NCBI GenBank assembly: GCA_905250025.1
Contig: CAJNOJ010000034.1
Coordinates: 310,001-374,000 of the forward strand
Length of the DNA stretch: 64,000 bases
Direction of reading: 5' to 3'
Source of the DNA: Adineta ricciae
Taxonomy: Eukaryota; Rotifera; Eurotatoria; Adinetida; Adinetidae
Positions within the stretch are counted from its first letter, which is position 1, and each line of letters opens with the position of its first letter. A program made the position numbers and the translations under genes. A model generated the notes under the pieces. The model was not told where the DNA came from and did no database searches. It saw only the letters and a program-made list of their open reading frames with translations. Shown here one piece after another: positions 1-11,913 of this stretch.

Positions 1-1558
1 AACCGAAATCACCTGTATGTGAACGTAAGTTTTGGTTGATCTTCAAAAATCTATCTTCAAGTGATAACTATCTGACCTGTTTAGCAATCACATGTAAGGA
101 TCCTCAAACAGATTTCAATGGATATGTTGAATTACTTTCCAATCAAAATTTATCGCAATATTCAATTGATTCAATCGTTAAATTTCATTGTCCGAACAAT
201 TTAACATTAAAAGGATCACGCGTGTCGAAATGTCATGTCAACGGCAGTTGGATACCGAACATTCCCAATTGTGAAGGTTTCTTTCAAAGCACATTTTCCC
301 CACATCCGTACTTCGTTGTTTTTTTTTCTGCAAATAGAACCGATTTCTTGCTCAATTCCATTTCTGCCCGCAACTGCTCGTTATGTCAATCACGATCCGT
401 CCATGAAGATAATGAAAGATGGCAGTCGGTTGGAATATGTTTGCGGTCATCTAAGATATCGCCGTCGTGTCTTCTGTAGACACGGAAAAACCTTTCCCAG
501 AATTCCGAAATGTTACGTTGGTAAGATCAAACCAAGCGTATACACGTCACCTTATGTTTTCGTCTTTTTAGGTTGTCGAGTGCATAATAATGAAGTTCTA
601 TTCTCAAAAAGATTCTATCGTCACAAAGAAATAATCGAATATATTTGCAAGAACAATAGTTCTTCTCCATTCAATAACGAAACAATACGTTGCATCAATG
701 GTACCCTCTCCAAACAGCCTACTTGTCGTAAAATTCCATCGATGTGCACTGTACCACATACACTCTTTCTACGTAATATTGCAACAACGACAATTCCAGC
801 AGGTACACTGTTCCAAATGGGTACATCATTCTCTTATACATGCAGTCAAGATTTTCAACCTGTGAACGAATCGGGAATGGTCGAATGTCTCGAAGATGGA
901 AGACTATCTCATCATGCGCGTTGTGTACCAAAATCGTGTGAAGAACATCCGCCATCAATAAACAATGGTCGAACAATCTTTCATTCAACTATGCATAGTT
1001 CAATTGCAAGATATAGATGTTTTCCTGGTTATAGATTTGAATATCATAATTTGACAACGGTTACATGCCAGTATGGACTTTGGTTACCAAAAGAATTACC
1101 TAAATGTCTACCAAGTAATGATCAAAGATTTTCTATAGAAAAAAATTAATTAATGACTCTTCTTCATATATATATATAGTCTTTTGCCCCAATCCTGGTC
1201 CTTTAGAACACGGAACCATCTATGTTGTACTTAACGATGAACGTATATCATCAGTACCTACTCGAAGCGAATTTCGTTCATATATACCTACTGTTAATCA
1301 TGGCCGAACCATCGAATTCGAATGTGACTTAGGTAAGAGAGTGTTCGTAATCTTTCCTTTACATTTCTTTTCTATATAGGATATGGTCTTCAAGGGCCAA
1401 CTGGTTTGACATGTGTCCATGGTCGATGGTTGCCAGCTGAGAGACCAAGTTGCGTGCGTGGTAAGTTGTCATTATTAAAAGTATTGATCATAGATCGATT
1501 TTTTTTCTTTGACTATTTAGAAAGCCATATTCAACCAAATATAGTATTTACTGGATAA
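1..1558 (+). CDS. sushi/CCP-repeat protein, 5' end outside the window
   Basis: A multi-exon gene enters from the left edge. Exons inferred from GT/AG ends and frame are 1-24, 85-276, 338-520, 572-1114, 1180-1332, 1380-1460 and 1521-1558, with the stop TAA at 1556-1558. The translation is a string of sushi (CCP) modules: the tail of one, then about six more, each with paired cysteines and a late Trp or aromatic before the last Cys (for example VNGSWIPNIPNCE and HGRWLPAERPSC). Every intron I can place is phase 1, the usual arrangement for shuffled extracellular modules. Sushi proteins work in complement-like recognition, adhesion or as secreted scaffolds. I see no transmembrane helix; the last exon adds only a short tail after the final Cys. 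Signal peptide and first modules are missing, so the true identity is open. The family call is firm, the exact ends less so. Confidence 0.8.
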
Positions 1559-2252
1559 GACTATTTATAAAACACGATGAAGCTAGTCTTCATCTTTTAA
1601 TCGCTAGACGACTCGTCTGTCTTCGCTTTTAGTCACGAATGATGTTTTTCTTTTCTACTGAACTATTTAGTAAATGATATGTATATTGTTCCTACTATAT
1701 ACTTAAATGTCTAACAATTAACAAAGGAAACCGTATAAATGCGAGAAAAAAATACGGTTCAATCTATGAATAAATAACTTCTAAACACAGTCAATTCGAG
1801 ATGATTGTTTATGATGTAACACATTCCATTTTGGAGTAAAATCTTAAAAATAACAGACGATGTTTGTTTTAATATTTAACGAAACATACACACAAGCTAG
1901 TAATTGATAAGAAGAAAGAATAACAACTATCTTAGGGCCTGGATCAAACTATTCCTGTCGTCCATACAGTAGTCATTTCGATATCTGATGGATGTTTCAT
2001 TTCAACTTTTATTCTCGATATGAAGAACGCAAAAAGTACGTGCATAACGAACGTTGAATGTGTGCTCGCATTGTGAAAAATTGAACCCTAAGGATACGAC
2101 GAAGAAGAAAAAAAAACGAACTCAGATTGTTATTCTTCTCTTAACTTGTTCGTCCGCATCGAAACGTCACGGTGATATATAAACATCGACAATCTCGAAT
2201 AAGTATACATTCACACACGCACACACACACACGCTTGACTTCTTTGTTCACC
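1559..2252. other. intergenic, upstream region of glutamine synthetase
   Basis: No coding gene is visible. The stretch holds the 3' flank of the sushi gene and the likely promoter of the glutamine synthetase gene, including a TATA-like site near 2176 and a CA-repeat tract at about 2211-2233 in the probable 5' leader. Confidence 0.5.
2176..2183 (+). promoter_or_regulatory. candidate TATA box of glutamine synthetase
   Basis: TATATAAA lies 70-77 bases before the ATG at 2253. This would allow a 5' leader of roughly 40-50 bases if transcription starts about 30 bases downstream. Position and sequence fit, but AT-rich DNA gives such matches by chance. Confidence 0.3.
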
Positions 2253-3622
2253 ATGCTAACTTCAATGAATCCAATCTTTGCCAATACAACTGGCATGGAT
2301 AAAGGTGTCCTTCGTCGGTATTTAGAACTACCGCAACCAGATAATAAGATTATGGCAACTTATGTTTGGATTGATGGTACAGGAGAAAATCTTCGAGGTG
2401 ACGAATTAATTCTATTGTGATGTTTTGTGTAGCGATAAACGTTTCTATCTAGGTAAAACTCGAACAGTTGATCATGAACCAAAATCACCAGAAGATTTAC
2501 CATGGTGGAATTTCGATGGTTCATCTACTGATCAAGCCGAAGGTTCAAACTCTGATGTTTATCTTAAACCAGTTGCCATTTTTAATGATCCATTCATGCT
2601 CGGACGAAACAAACTTATTATGTGTGAAACATATAAATATAACAAGGAACCAACAGGTTAGATATAGATTTCAAAACGATCTTATGATAGAACAAAAGTC
2701 TCTAATTTTAGCATCGAACAAACGAATTGAGTGTGAGGCAGCAATGAAAGCCGCGGCTAATCAACATCCATGGTTTGGCATGGAACAAGAATATACACTT
2801 CTCGATCGTGATGGTTGGCCATTTGGTTGGCCCAAAGGTGGCTTTCCACACCCACAGGGCCCATACTATTGTGGTGTCGGTGCATCACAAGCACTTGGTC
2901 GAGATATTGAAGAAGCTCATTATAAAGCATGTCTGTATGCTGGCATTAATATTAGCGGAACTAATGCCGAGGTTATGCCTGCACAATGGGAGTATCAGGT
3001 TGGACCATGTGAAGGCATTGCTGCTGGTGATCAACTTTGGATGTCGCGATATTTATTACTTCGCATTGCAGAGGAATTTGGTGTCCAAGTGAGTTTCCAT
3101 CCAAAGCCTGTTGCAGGTGACTGGAACGGTGCCGGATGCCATACGAACTTTTCAACAAAAGCAATGCGAGATGCAAACGGTATCGGGTAAGTTCTGTTTT
3201 TTAATTGTCACTAAATATGTGACTGTTTGCCATTCACGTAGAGCTATTGATACCGCAATCACACAATTGAAAGCTCGTCATAAAACACATATCAGTGTTT
3301 ATGGTCGAGACAATGACCGACGATTGACTGGTCGACATGAAACAGCCAATGTAAGTTTTCACTGCTAAAACATCAATCATATTGAATCATCAAATTCTAG
3401 ATTAATCAATTCAATGCTGGTATTGCTAATCGTGGCGCATCTGTACGAATACCTCGGCAAGTTGGCGAAGAGAAATGTGGTTATTTAGAAGACCGTCGAC
3501 CAGCATCCAATTGTGATCCATATGCTGTTACCAACATCATTGTTCGTACTGTATGTCTTGGTGAAAAAGATACCGATGAACTTCGTTATACTTCAAAGAA
3601 AGCTATTACGGATAAAGAATAA
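2253..3622 (+). CDS. GLUL: glutamine synthetase (eukaryotic GSII type)
   Basis: Five exons (2253-2397, 2453-2656, 2712-3186, 3242-3350, 3401-3622) join in frame to 384 residues, close to the usual animal length. The enzyme makes glutamine from glutamate, ammonia and ATP. The N-terminal beta-grasp domain carries [15 protein letters not shown] and [12 protein letters not shown]. The catalytic domain carries FGMEQEYTL (metal-binding Glu), [27 protein letters not shown] and [10 protein letters not shown], then a conserved [10 protein letters not shown] stretch for ATP and glutamate binding, followed by [15 protein letters not shown]. All the active-site motifs I know for the family are present, so it should be active. 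The ATG at 2253 is the first Met that gives the full N-terminus; the next Met (MNPIF) is five codons on. A poly(A) signal AATAAA lies at 3697-3702. No mitochondrial presequence is evident, so a cytosolic enzyme is likely. Confidence 0.96.
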
Positions 3623-6397
3623 CTTGTCTGCCACTGAACTTAAGCATGATCTTTTTTTCTTTTGTTCCTAATTTGTGTGTGCATGCGTACATAGCTAATA
3701 AATCTAGTTTTCTTTTACAATTGTAATCATAAATAAATCTATGCGTGTGAACTATCTCTAGCCTACTTGGAACAACATCGTGTTTTTCAATGGCAAGTGA
3801 AAATGTAAATTCTATCTAGCGTAAATCCTAAAGGCAACATTTCAATACAAACTTCACGGCGATGCTAATTTTGTCTTAGTCTGCTCGCTCCCCCCCCCCC
3901 TCGCGCTCATAAACAAACTGTCGTTTGTATATACTTCAGAAATAGCGTGAGTAGATCGCTGAGATTATCAAATGACCATGTAATGTCTATAAAGTTTCGG
4001 TAAATGATCGAGAGAAGTGATTATACTTCTTGATTAGAAATACATGCGAATGACCTTGCACGACTATTTGATGCATTACAAGAGAAAAAATAGTGATGTT
4101 GTTTCCTCTTCTTCACTCTCACTGATCAAGGACAGTGTTTGTTCAACGGATTTTGTTGTTGTTGCGTTCATCATTTCAAATAGTTTGTTGAACTTGTCGA
4201 TGACTATCGCAGGAAGCATCTCTCGTCAATATTGGATCTGTGAGAACGTGATCGAATCATGTCATTATATGTCTCAATCATGTAGAACATGATTTGACAT
4301 ATTATCAGCTGCATGGAAAAGTTATATTATGCAATCAAAGAACTGTTTCCGCCAAAATATTTTCCATCTTATGTGGACATCTATATCATTGTACCCAGCA
4401 GTATAACGAGAGGAAGTCACTCGAGCAACTTTCGAGCTGCGAATTGATATTTAAACTAACATCAGGATATCAATTAGCTTCTTTCATTTCTTTTTCTTAT
4501 TTCTTCATCTCATTCCTTTTTCTCATCATATATATAATTTAAGAATCTCTTCTCCTTGAAGAACTACTCCAAAAAAAAAGAAACGATTTCTGCTTCATTT
4601 CAAATCTAGTCATCAAAGATATGCACGACGCATGTATATGTATATATATATATATACACTCTTTCGATTTCCATTTGACCTTGTCGCATGTTCTTTGACA
4701 AAGTTTGACGCCATTTTCTTGAGGAGGAAAGATGCTCGGTTTGGAAACATGCCGTTCGTCGAGCAAAGAATACAAAACTCTGTGATGTTAAGAATGTTCT
4801 CATCGGTAAAGTCAAAATCTTATTCAATAATTACATCCATGGAAGACTAGTGAAGTATATGGCATGACATATTCAAATGTTTTCCTTTTCGCACATCATT
4901 TATTCGAAAGAAAAGAACAAAGATGATCTTGTCAACGTAGTATTTATCTATTATCAGAAGACTTCGCCGAGCAAAAAAGGCACCAAATCTAATTAAAACA
5001 CAATTTACTTCGGCATCTATAATATGAGAAACTTCGAAGTCATCAACAGTTAATTACAATGTAGAACTTATCCGAACACTCAGCAAGTCGATTGGAGAAG
5101 AAAAACAGAAAGAATTTCGCTCGTCAGCAAGTCTTCTATTTTTACTTGTATCCATTAAGTACAACGTCTTTTGCACTGATTTCTTTTTATCTTACACATT
5201 TATCATTGCTTTAAACGCACTCGTACATCTAAGACATTTGTTCAAATTAGATATCACAACATTGAAGAGTAAAAGGGCGTTCGATGTTCATCATTATTAA
5301 TCGTTTTGCGCTTGTACATATAAAATTGTTTATGACCGTAAAATGAACATGGTCATCATTCACTCATCGAATGTGCGATAGGAGATGTGTGTATGTGCTC
5401 TGTCTACACAAGAGAGTAATTATGATAGAAGGCTTTTTCTTTCTTTCTCTCCGCATCTTCAGAACATAAATTATTTTCTTTTATGTTTCTTAACAGAATC
5501 AAAAAAACGAGGTAAATCGAACATAGTTGATGACATTTAGTTTCTCGTTCTTCTGTTTTTTTATTAGACAGATTTATCAGCATGATTGAGTATATCAGGT
5601 TTCATTTATCGAACAATTTCAACATTTGATGAAGTTAATTCTTCATGTCAGCCGGAAGTTAATAGAACATGGCAGTCGATGTCTAGACGGAAAGAAATGA
5701 AGATTCTTTAACTTTTTTTTTTTAGAGATGGTCATTAGTATTATAGGACATACTTCATATGCCTAATGTTGTTACTAACAAGAGACAAACATTCATTTTG
5801 TTTAATGCCGTTAGCAAGAAAAGAAAAAGAAGGCTTATAAAAATGGTAACACGTCGTCTTGAGGGAAGGAGAAACGAAGAGAGAGTTGTAGTACGTGCTT
5901 ATGGATGAATGAAAAAAGACAGTGAGAGGAAAATGCGATATTAGACTAGAGAGGGAGAGAGAGAGAGAGAGTGAAGCAACGATATATCTGGTCCCATCGC
6001 ACATAACAGCTTGATGAGTAGTTGGTTATTTATTGATATTGTAGGAATAACAACAGTAACTTCATGCTGTTCATCCGTCTGATTTCATATCAATGTTAGT
6101 TATTTATACAAATTATGATCTGTTCTTTTTCCTTCCATTCCCGTTTTTTTTCTCATTTGTGCATTGATTACTATGTGTTGATTGAAGTTACTACTGACTG
6201 ATCTCTGTTTATTTACCAACGGCGAATATATATATATATGATGATCCTTTTTCTTTTATATGGCTATGCCGATGGTAGAGATAAAAAATTATGGCATAGC
6301 TCAGTCAGAGAAGAAAACGTGACCTCGACAAAACAGAATACTTAGATGATCATAATGATAAGCATTTTTTCTTTTTCAGATCCTCTGTCCGTCAACA
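3623..6397. other. long gene-poor intergenic stretch
   Basis: 2.8 kb with no gene I can support. Open frames here are short, of odd composition and without family resemblance. Landmarks: an 11-base C run at 3890-3900, a TA-rich tract near 4636-4655, and a GA-rich tract near 5948-5970. From 5810 onward the sequence is the left copy of a 1.27-kb repeat that includes the promoter region of the ABHD13-like gene. Confidence 0.5.
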
Positions 6398-7082
6398 ATG
6401 GGAAATTCTTTACCCCAACTGTCCGTACATCGATCGTTGCGCGCTTCGAAAACCAAATCACCGTATCCGTCGTTAAAGAAGTCACGCAGTTTACGAGAAT
6501 ATGCACGTAATACGAACAATTGTTTCAATAGTAATAATTCTCATAATCGACGAAATATTACAGTTTCAAGACCACAGTCATTGCCCCCGACAGATGCCGA
6601 AATAATTGATATTCATGCATTACGTTGTCGAATGTCAACATCGAATGTAGATGAAGGTGAACATCAATTATTAAAACAACTTGATTATATTCATTCATGT
6701 GTACGAAAGGATAAAGGCTTATTTGGTAAGAAAAATACCTTTTCGATGTTCTTCAATTATTCCATTTACTGTTCGAATAGGTAAAATGACGGAAAATTTG
6801 CAGAACAAACATATTTTTTCTAATGATGAACCGGAAAATACGCATGTCTTAGATCAAACACCAGATGAATATCGTATGGATTATCAGTCGATCTATTTAC
6901 AAACATTCGATCGCGAATTCATTCATGCATACTGGATTTATCAGTCAGGCGATGTTAATGATACAGTGACACTTTTGTATTTTCATGGTGCTGGAGGAAA
7001 TATCTCTCATCGGCTTGAAGTTTTGCAATTGTTCTACGAGAATCTTCAATGTAATATTTTAGTTATTGACTATCGAGGTAAA
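5810..7082 (+). repeat. left copy of a 1.27-kb direct repeat ending at the N
   Basis: This segment matches 7084-8352 almost base for base, with scattered substitutions and small indels. It includes the upstream region and first two exons of the ABHD13-like gene. It stops exactly at the N at 7083 and its partner starts exactly after it, which points to a contig overlap rather than a tandem duplication. Confidence 0.9.
6398..7082 (+). pseudogene. truncated 5' copy of the ABHD13-like hydrolase gene (probably an assembly duplicate)
   Basis: Exons 6398-6725 and 6781-7077 encode the same N-terminal half as the complete gene at 7668. The copy is cut at the N at 7083, five bases into the second intron, so it lacks the catalytic Ser, Asp and His. 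Differences from the complete copy are few (for example R in place of G in TFDGEF). I read it as the other haplotype's contig end, not as a real broken gene. Confidence 0.75.
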
Positions 7083-7083
7083 N
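7083..7083. other. single N, contig join
   Basis: One undetermined base lies between the two copies of the 1.27-kb repeat. A lone N at the exact repeat boundary is typical of a scaffolding join with nominal gap length. Confidence 0.9.
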
Positions 7084-8352
7084 GTTAGCAAGAAAAGAAA
7101 AAGAAGGCTTATAAAAATGGTAACACGTCGTCTTGAGGGAAGGAGAAACGAAGAGAGGGAGTTGTAGTACGTGCTTATGGGTGAATGAAAAAAGACAGTG
7201 AGAGGAAAATGCGGTATTAGACGAGAGAGAGAGAGAGAGTGAAGCAACGATATATCTAGCCCCATCGCACATAACAGCTTGATGAGTAGTTGGTTATTTA
7301 TTGATATTATAGGAATAACAACAGTAACTTCATGCTGTTCATCCGTCTGATTTCATATCAATGTTAGTTATTTATACAAATTATGATCTGTTCTTTTTCC
7401 TTCCATTCCCGTTTTTTTCTCATTTGTGCATTGATTACTATGTGTTGATTGAAGTTACTACTGACTGATCTCTGTTTATTTACCAACGGCGAATATATAT
7501 ATATATGTGATGATCCTTTTTCTTTTATACGGCTATGCCGATGGTAGAGATAAAAAAATTATGGCATAGCTCAGTCGGAGAAGAAAACGTGACCTCGACA
7601 AAACAGAATACTTAGATGATCATAATGATAAGCATTTTTTCTTTTTCAGATCCTCTGTCCGTCAACAATGGGAAATTCTTTACCCCAACTGTCTGTACAT
7701 CGATCGCTACGTGCTTCAAAAACCAAATCACCGTATCCGTCGTTAAAGAAGTCACGTAGTTTACGAGAATATGCACGTAATACGAACAATTGTTTCACTA
7801 GTAATAATTCTCATAATCGACGAAATATTACATTTTCAAGACCACAATCATTACCCCCGACAGATGCCGAAATAATTGATATTCATGCATTACGTTGTCG
7901 AATGTCAACATCGAATGTAGATGAAGGTGAACATCAATTATTAAAACAACTCGATTATATTCATTCATGTGTACGAAAGGATAAAGGCTTATTTGGTAAG
8001 AAAAATACGTTTTCGGTTTTCCTCAATTATTGCATTTACTGTTCGAATAGGTAAAATGACGGAAAATTTGCAGAACAAACATATTTTTTCTAATGATGAA
8101 CCGGAAAATACGCATATCTTAGATCAAACACCAGATGAATATCGCATGGATTATCAGTCGATCTATTTACAAACATTCGATGGCGAATTCATTCATGCAT
8201 ACTGGATTTATCAGTCAGGCGATGTTAATGATACAGTGACACTTTTGTATTTTCATGGTGCTGGAGGAAATATCTCTCATCGGCTTGAAGTTTTGCAATT
8301 GTTCTACGAGAATCTTCAATGTAATATTTTAGTTATTGACTATCGAGGTAAA
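7084..8352 (+). repeat. right copy of the 1.27-kb direct repeat starting at the N
   Basis: Matches 5810-7082. After 8352 the sequence continues into the rest of the hydrolase gene, which the left copy lacks. Confidence 0.9.
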
Positions 8353-8953
8353 AAGTCGTGCATCAAAGTAATAAAACGATTCATTGAATGCATTCATAGG
8401 ATTCGGGAAAAGTACTGGAACACCATCAGAGCTTGGCTTGTACATAGATGCACAAACGGCATATGATTATCTAATTTATAAACAGAAGATTTTGCCGGAG
8501 AACATTCTCGTGCTTGGCACAAGTCTCGGAGCATCAGTTGCCATTCAGCTTGTTAGTGATCCATCAAATCGTGTTAAAGTTGCTATATTCGAAAATGCTT
8601 TTATCTCCGTGCCTGAAGTCGCCAAGTATTTCTTAACATATGCGAAAAGTGTTCTTGGTGTAACAAAATCAATTGGCTTTCTTTATCTGTTCGATTCATT
8701 AGCTAAAGTAGGGCGTATCGAATGCCCGTGTATCTATCTAACTGGTTTACTTGATCCCCTTATTCCAACGTGGATGTCAAATACTTTATATAATGAAACA
8801 CATCTTTCAAGTAAACGGCAACTATACGAATTTCCATTTGGTAAACATAACGATTTGCCAGTGATGAGAGACTATTTCGAGAATATACAATCGTTTATTA
8901 ATGAATTATTATCGATAAAGCCGGAAACTGAACAAGTGGTGCTAAAGCAGTAA
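7668..8953 (+). CDS. alpha/beta hydrolase, ABHD13/BEM46-like
   Basis: Three exons (7668-7995, 8051-8347, 8400-8953) give 392 residues. The hydrolase core has LLYFHGAGGNISHRL (oxyanion-hole region, matching HGNAGN in ABHD13), VIDYRGFGKSTG, the nucleophile elbow GTSLGA with the Ser, the acid in TGLLDPLIP, and the His in FGKHNDLP. The triad is therefore complete. The family are serine hydrolases, several of which act on lipids or acylated proteins at membranes. Vertebrate ABHD13 starts with a transmembrane anchor. Here the N-terminus is instead a polar region of about 130 residues beginning MGNSLPQ, which resembles an N-myristoylation signal. A poly(A) signal AATAAA sits near 9099. Substrate unknown; family call firm, orthology to ABHD13 likely. 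Confidence 0.85.
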
Positions 8954-9859
8954 GATGCTCCATTTCCTACTGTTATACATATATAATTAGAAGATTTCAC
9001 TTGTTTTCGTTTTTTCTCTCTCCGTTCGTTTTGATATTAACGGAAAAATCTATGTTCATAATCTATTGGAAATTTTGTAAAAAAAAATCATATTGATAAA
9101 TAAACAATTCGTGTGTTTTGACCGATCAAATCTTCTACGATAAAATCTCTTATTTTGATGACATATGGCGCGCAGACATTCAAGTGTCTAAAGATCGCCA
9201 TTCTCACGGAGAAAAAGGTCACGAAAAATATTCAATGATTCGATACGATCTTGTCCTCGACAAATATCAATGCATCCGATAGCTTCCTTGAACAGTTGTA
9301 AACTGATCGTCAGTAAGATGAGCAGTCTACTTGTTGAAACGCTTTGGAAACGGATATAATCTTTGGTAATTAACTCTACCGCGTTTCCCTGCTGATTCAT
9401 ACGATAAAGATTATGATCACATACAATCGATGTAGACATGCCAAAGGAATCAATGATGTAAGACGTGATCGGCTGTTATCACCGTTAAAGAGCAAGGATC
9501 AAACAAGTATCCATCTGGTGGTCTCATCATCGGTTCTAATTGTCCACTCAGCGATGAAATCGAGAAATGTTTGACTGAAACACGTATCTTTATAGACCTG
9601 TATGCTTTTTATATTGAGGCGTGAGGATGTTGGCGTAGAGCAGATGTTCATACAATAGCCACATCTACGGAACAATGTGAAATTCGCGCAATAATGTGTC
9701 ATTGCACAATTGATATGTACGATTGTGACATTATCTTTTAATAATAGCAATCATGCCGTTTCTGTAATATATAAAGACTCAGTTTTCTGTTTGATTCAAC
9801 ATATTTCATTTTACAACTTGAACTTGCGGCATATTTTATCTGTTCATTTCTATTCAGAC
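8954..9859. other. intergenic between the hydrolase and GATase-like genes
   Basis: Contains the hydrolase 3' flank and the 5' flank of the next gene. Two adjacent open frames on the minus strand (about 9505-9702 and 9188-9472) could be spliced only through a 32-base intron with a weak donor, and resemble nothing I know, so no gene is called. Confidence 0.4.
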
Positions 9860-10852
9860 ATGGTTGCGATAACTCGAGCCACTTTAGCACGTCAATTACA
9901 ATCATCAAATACTGATACCACGAAAGCATGCGCTATAGGAAAGAGAGTTACCAAACAAAAGAAAAGAACTTCTAAACAACAACGGACAGGTCTATCTTCA
10001 TCTAATGCTAGAGCTATCAACAGTAATGATACAACTATTTCTGCACCATCACAAGCATACAATGACGTTGTGGGCAAGAGTAACATTACTGATGCTTTAG
10101 CATACGATTGTCATTGGAATCCAGTTGGAAGAGAATATGATCTTGGAAGAGATGGAGCATTCATGGGATTTAACATCTTAATTGCACAATTCTACGGTGA
10201 CTGTCAGTTTACTGATGCGGCAATGCAAAAGCCAATCGATGAATTGAAAATGAAAGGATTTCAGGTGAAACACATCAAGACGGAAGATGAATGCGTCAAA
10301 GAACTTGCTTCAAATCAGTATCAAGTCGCATGGATTATAAGTGACTCGAGCATTAAGAATCCAAATATGATTCCATCTCTGGCCAATTTTCATTCTAACG
10401 GCGGTGCAATATTTCTATTTGCTGACGATTCACCATGGGTTCGACACGCGAGTGACTTTCTTCAAAAAAAGTTTGGAATCACCGTGGAGGGAAACTATGG
10501 TGGTGGAAACAATATGACATATGAAGAGAACGGTCATCGAGAGAAAGGGCACTTTGGTCAACATGAAATATTCACTGGAATCAAACATTTATTTGAAGGT
10601 ATCACAATCTGTCATCCGGTTTATTCAACAAGTGCAAGTCGTACAGTGTTCGTTCCAATAGCAACAGCTAGCGACGGAAATACCAGTATTGCTGTATACG
10701 ATCCACCATCAAATTCTACAGCGAATGAAGGTCGAATATGCTTAGATTGTGGATTTACAAAACTGTATATCAATTGGGACTCAGCAGGAACAGCTCGATA
10801 TATTGTGAATGCCAGTTGTTGGTTATTACGAATTGAAAATCGTTTTACGTAG
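9860..10852 (+). CDS. GATase/ThuA-like fold protein, intronless, uncharacterised
   Basis: A single open frame from the ATG at 9860 gives 330 residues. The frame stays open upstream to 9710, but TTCAG just before the ATG looks like a splice acceptor, and residues from this Met onward look more protein-like. The first 80 or so residues are basic and Ser/Thr-rich. The rest is a folded domain with a Rossmann-type pattern: an alternating strand (FMGFNILIAQFYG), a helix, VAWIISDSS, then NGGAIFLFADDSPW, a Gly-rich turn GNYGGGNN, and at the end RICLDCGFTKLYINWD followed by AGTARYIVNASCWLL. This suggests a class I glutamine-amidotransferase-like (DJ-1/ThuA superfamily) fold. I do not see a clear catalytic Cys-His pair. 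Lack of introns beside intron-rich genes may mean retroposition or horizontal origin. Function unknown. Confidence 0.7.
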   Translation: MVAITRATLARQLQSSNTDTTKACAIGKRVTKQKKRTSKQQRTGLSSSNARAINSNDTTISAPSQAYNDVVGKSNITDALAYDCHWNPVGREYDLGRDGAFMGFNILIAQFYGDCQFTDAAMQKPIDELKMKGFQVKHIKTEDECVKELASNQYQVAWIISDSSIKNPNMIPSLANFHSNGGAIFLFADDSPWVRHASDFLQKKFGITVEGNYGGGNNMTYEENGHREKGHFGQHEIFTGIKHLFEGITICHPVYSTSASRTVFVPIATASDGNTSIAVYDPPSNSTANEGRICLDCGFTKLYINWDSAGTARYIVNASCWLLRIENRFT

Positions 10853-11913
10853 AAAAGAACAATAAGAAACTATTCTGTTTTTCTATAGTGTAAACTAGTT
10901 CAATAATCATATAAAATAAGTGTTGGTTTTCAATCTTCGTCTTTTGTTGTAAATTACTTTCATAAAGAACTAATCGATCTCATCTTTTCGTTTCTCTATC
11001 AAATCCATTTTTACAAAACTTCTCTGATTGATGACATTAACAAGTGATGAACATTTTCACTCCACATTCTCGCACGACTGTAAAGAATATGAATAGAACA
11101 ATACCACAGATTACATCGAATGAATGTAAAAATCATGATGATGGATGATGGCATTTCCAATGGTCTCGTCTAGCTGAGAAAAAGAGTGAGATTGAGTACA
11201 TTCGAGAAAATATTCATACAGTCATAATATATCTTGTCTGTGACAAAAATGTCAACTTCATTCTAGCTAACTATTCAAAAATCTTTGTTGAAATCAAGTG
11301 CCATTAAAAAGTGTTCGACGATTGAATTACAAAATATTCTGTACCTTGCCAGATTATAACGTCAAGGTTTACGAATTCGAGGTCATAGTCAGCTATTTGT
11401 CAACGAAGAGCGCCATGACCATTCATTACTTTGAAAAGTATGCACATCATAGCTGCAAAAAGGAAAACCTTACTCAGGAATAATAGTGATGCGTAATAAT
11501 CAGCTGAACATGGACACATTTCTCGGCAAGCTGTTAAAGTTCATCTTCTCTTAAATAGTATCTATCGATCACCAACCACAATGCCGCATTTTTCTTTTCT
11601 TCTATTTTCGCTTTATTCTTATGTCTCACCCTTCATGTTTTCTTTCTCATATACGCATTCATCTCACTGACATCTATTGTAACTTTTGACACGGCCATAA
11701 CTCAGTGAGTCAATCCACATGATGTAAATAGAAATGTGTAATATCATAACATCTCGTTCCTTCTACGCGATTATTTCAGTAGTGTCAACACGGATTTTTT
11801 CCGTTTTTTTTGGTATATATATATGTGTGTGTGTATGCGACGCTGATGCAAAAGAAAAACAAGCAGCAGTGTGTTAGCCAAAATACAAGTCAATCGGGGT
11901 TATCCGACTCATT
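10853..11913. other. intergenic
   Basis: No gene supported. An open frame at 11298-11483 has no features. A TA/GT tract near 11813-11838 precedes the next gene. Confidence 0.4.

Noticed and set aside
719-988. Minus-strand ORF inside the sushi gene
   Set aside because: Shadow of a well-supported plus-strand coding exon.
3890-3900. Run of 11 C residues
   Set aside because: An isolated homopolymer with no neighbouring feature; could also be a sequencing length error.
9188-9750. Possible two-exon minus-strand gene
   Set aside because: It needs a 32-base intron with a weak donor, has no ATG at the start of the first open frame, and resembles no family.
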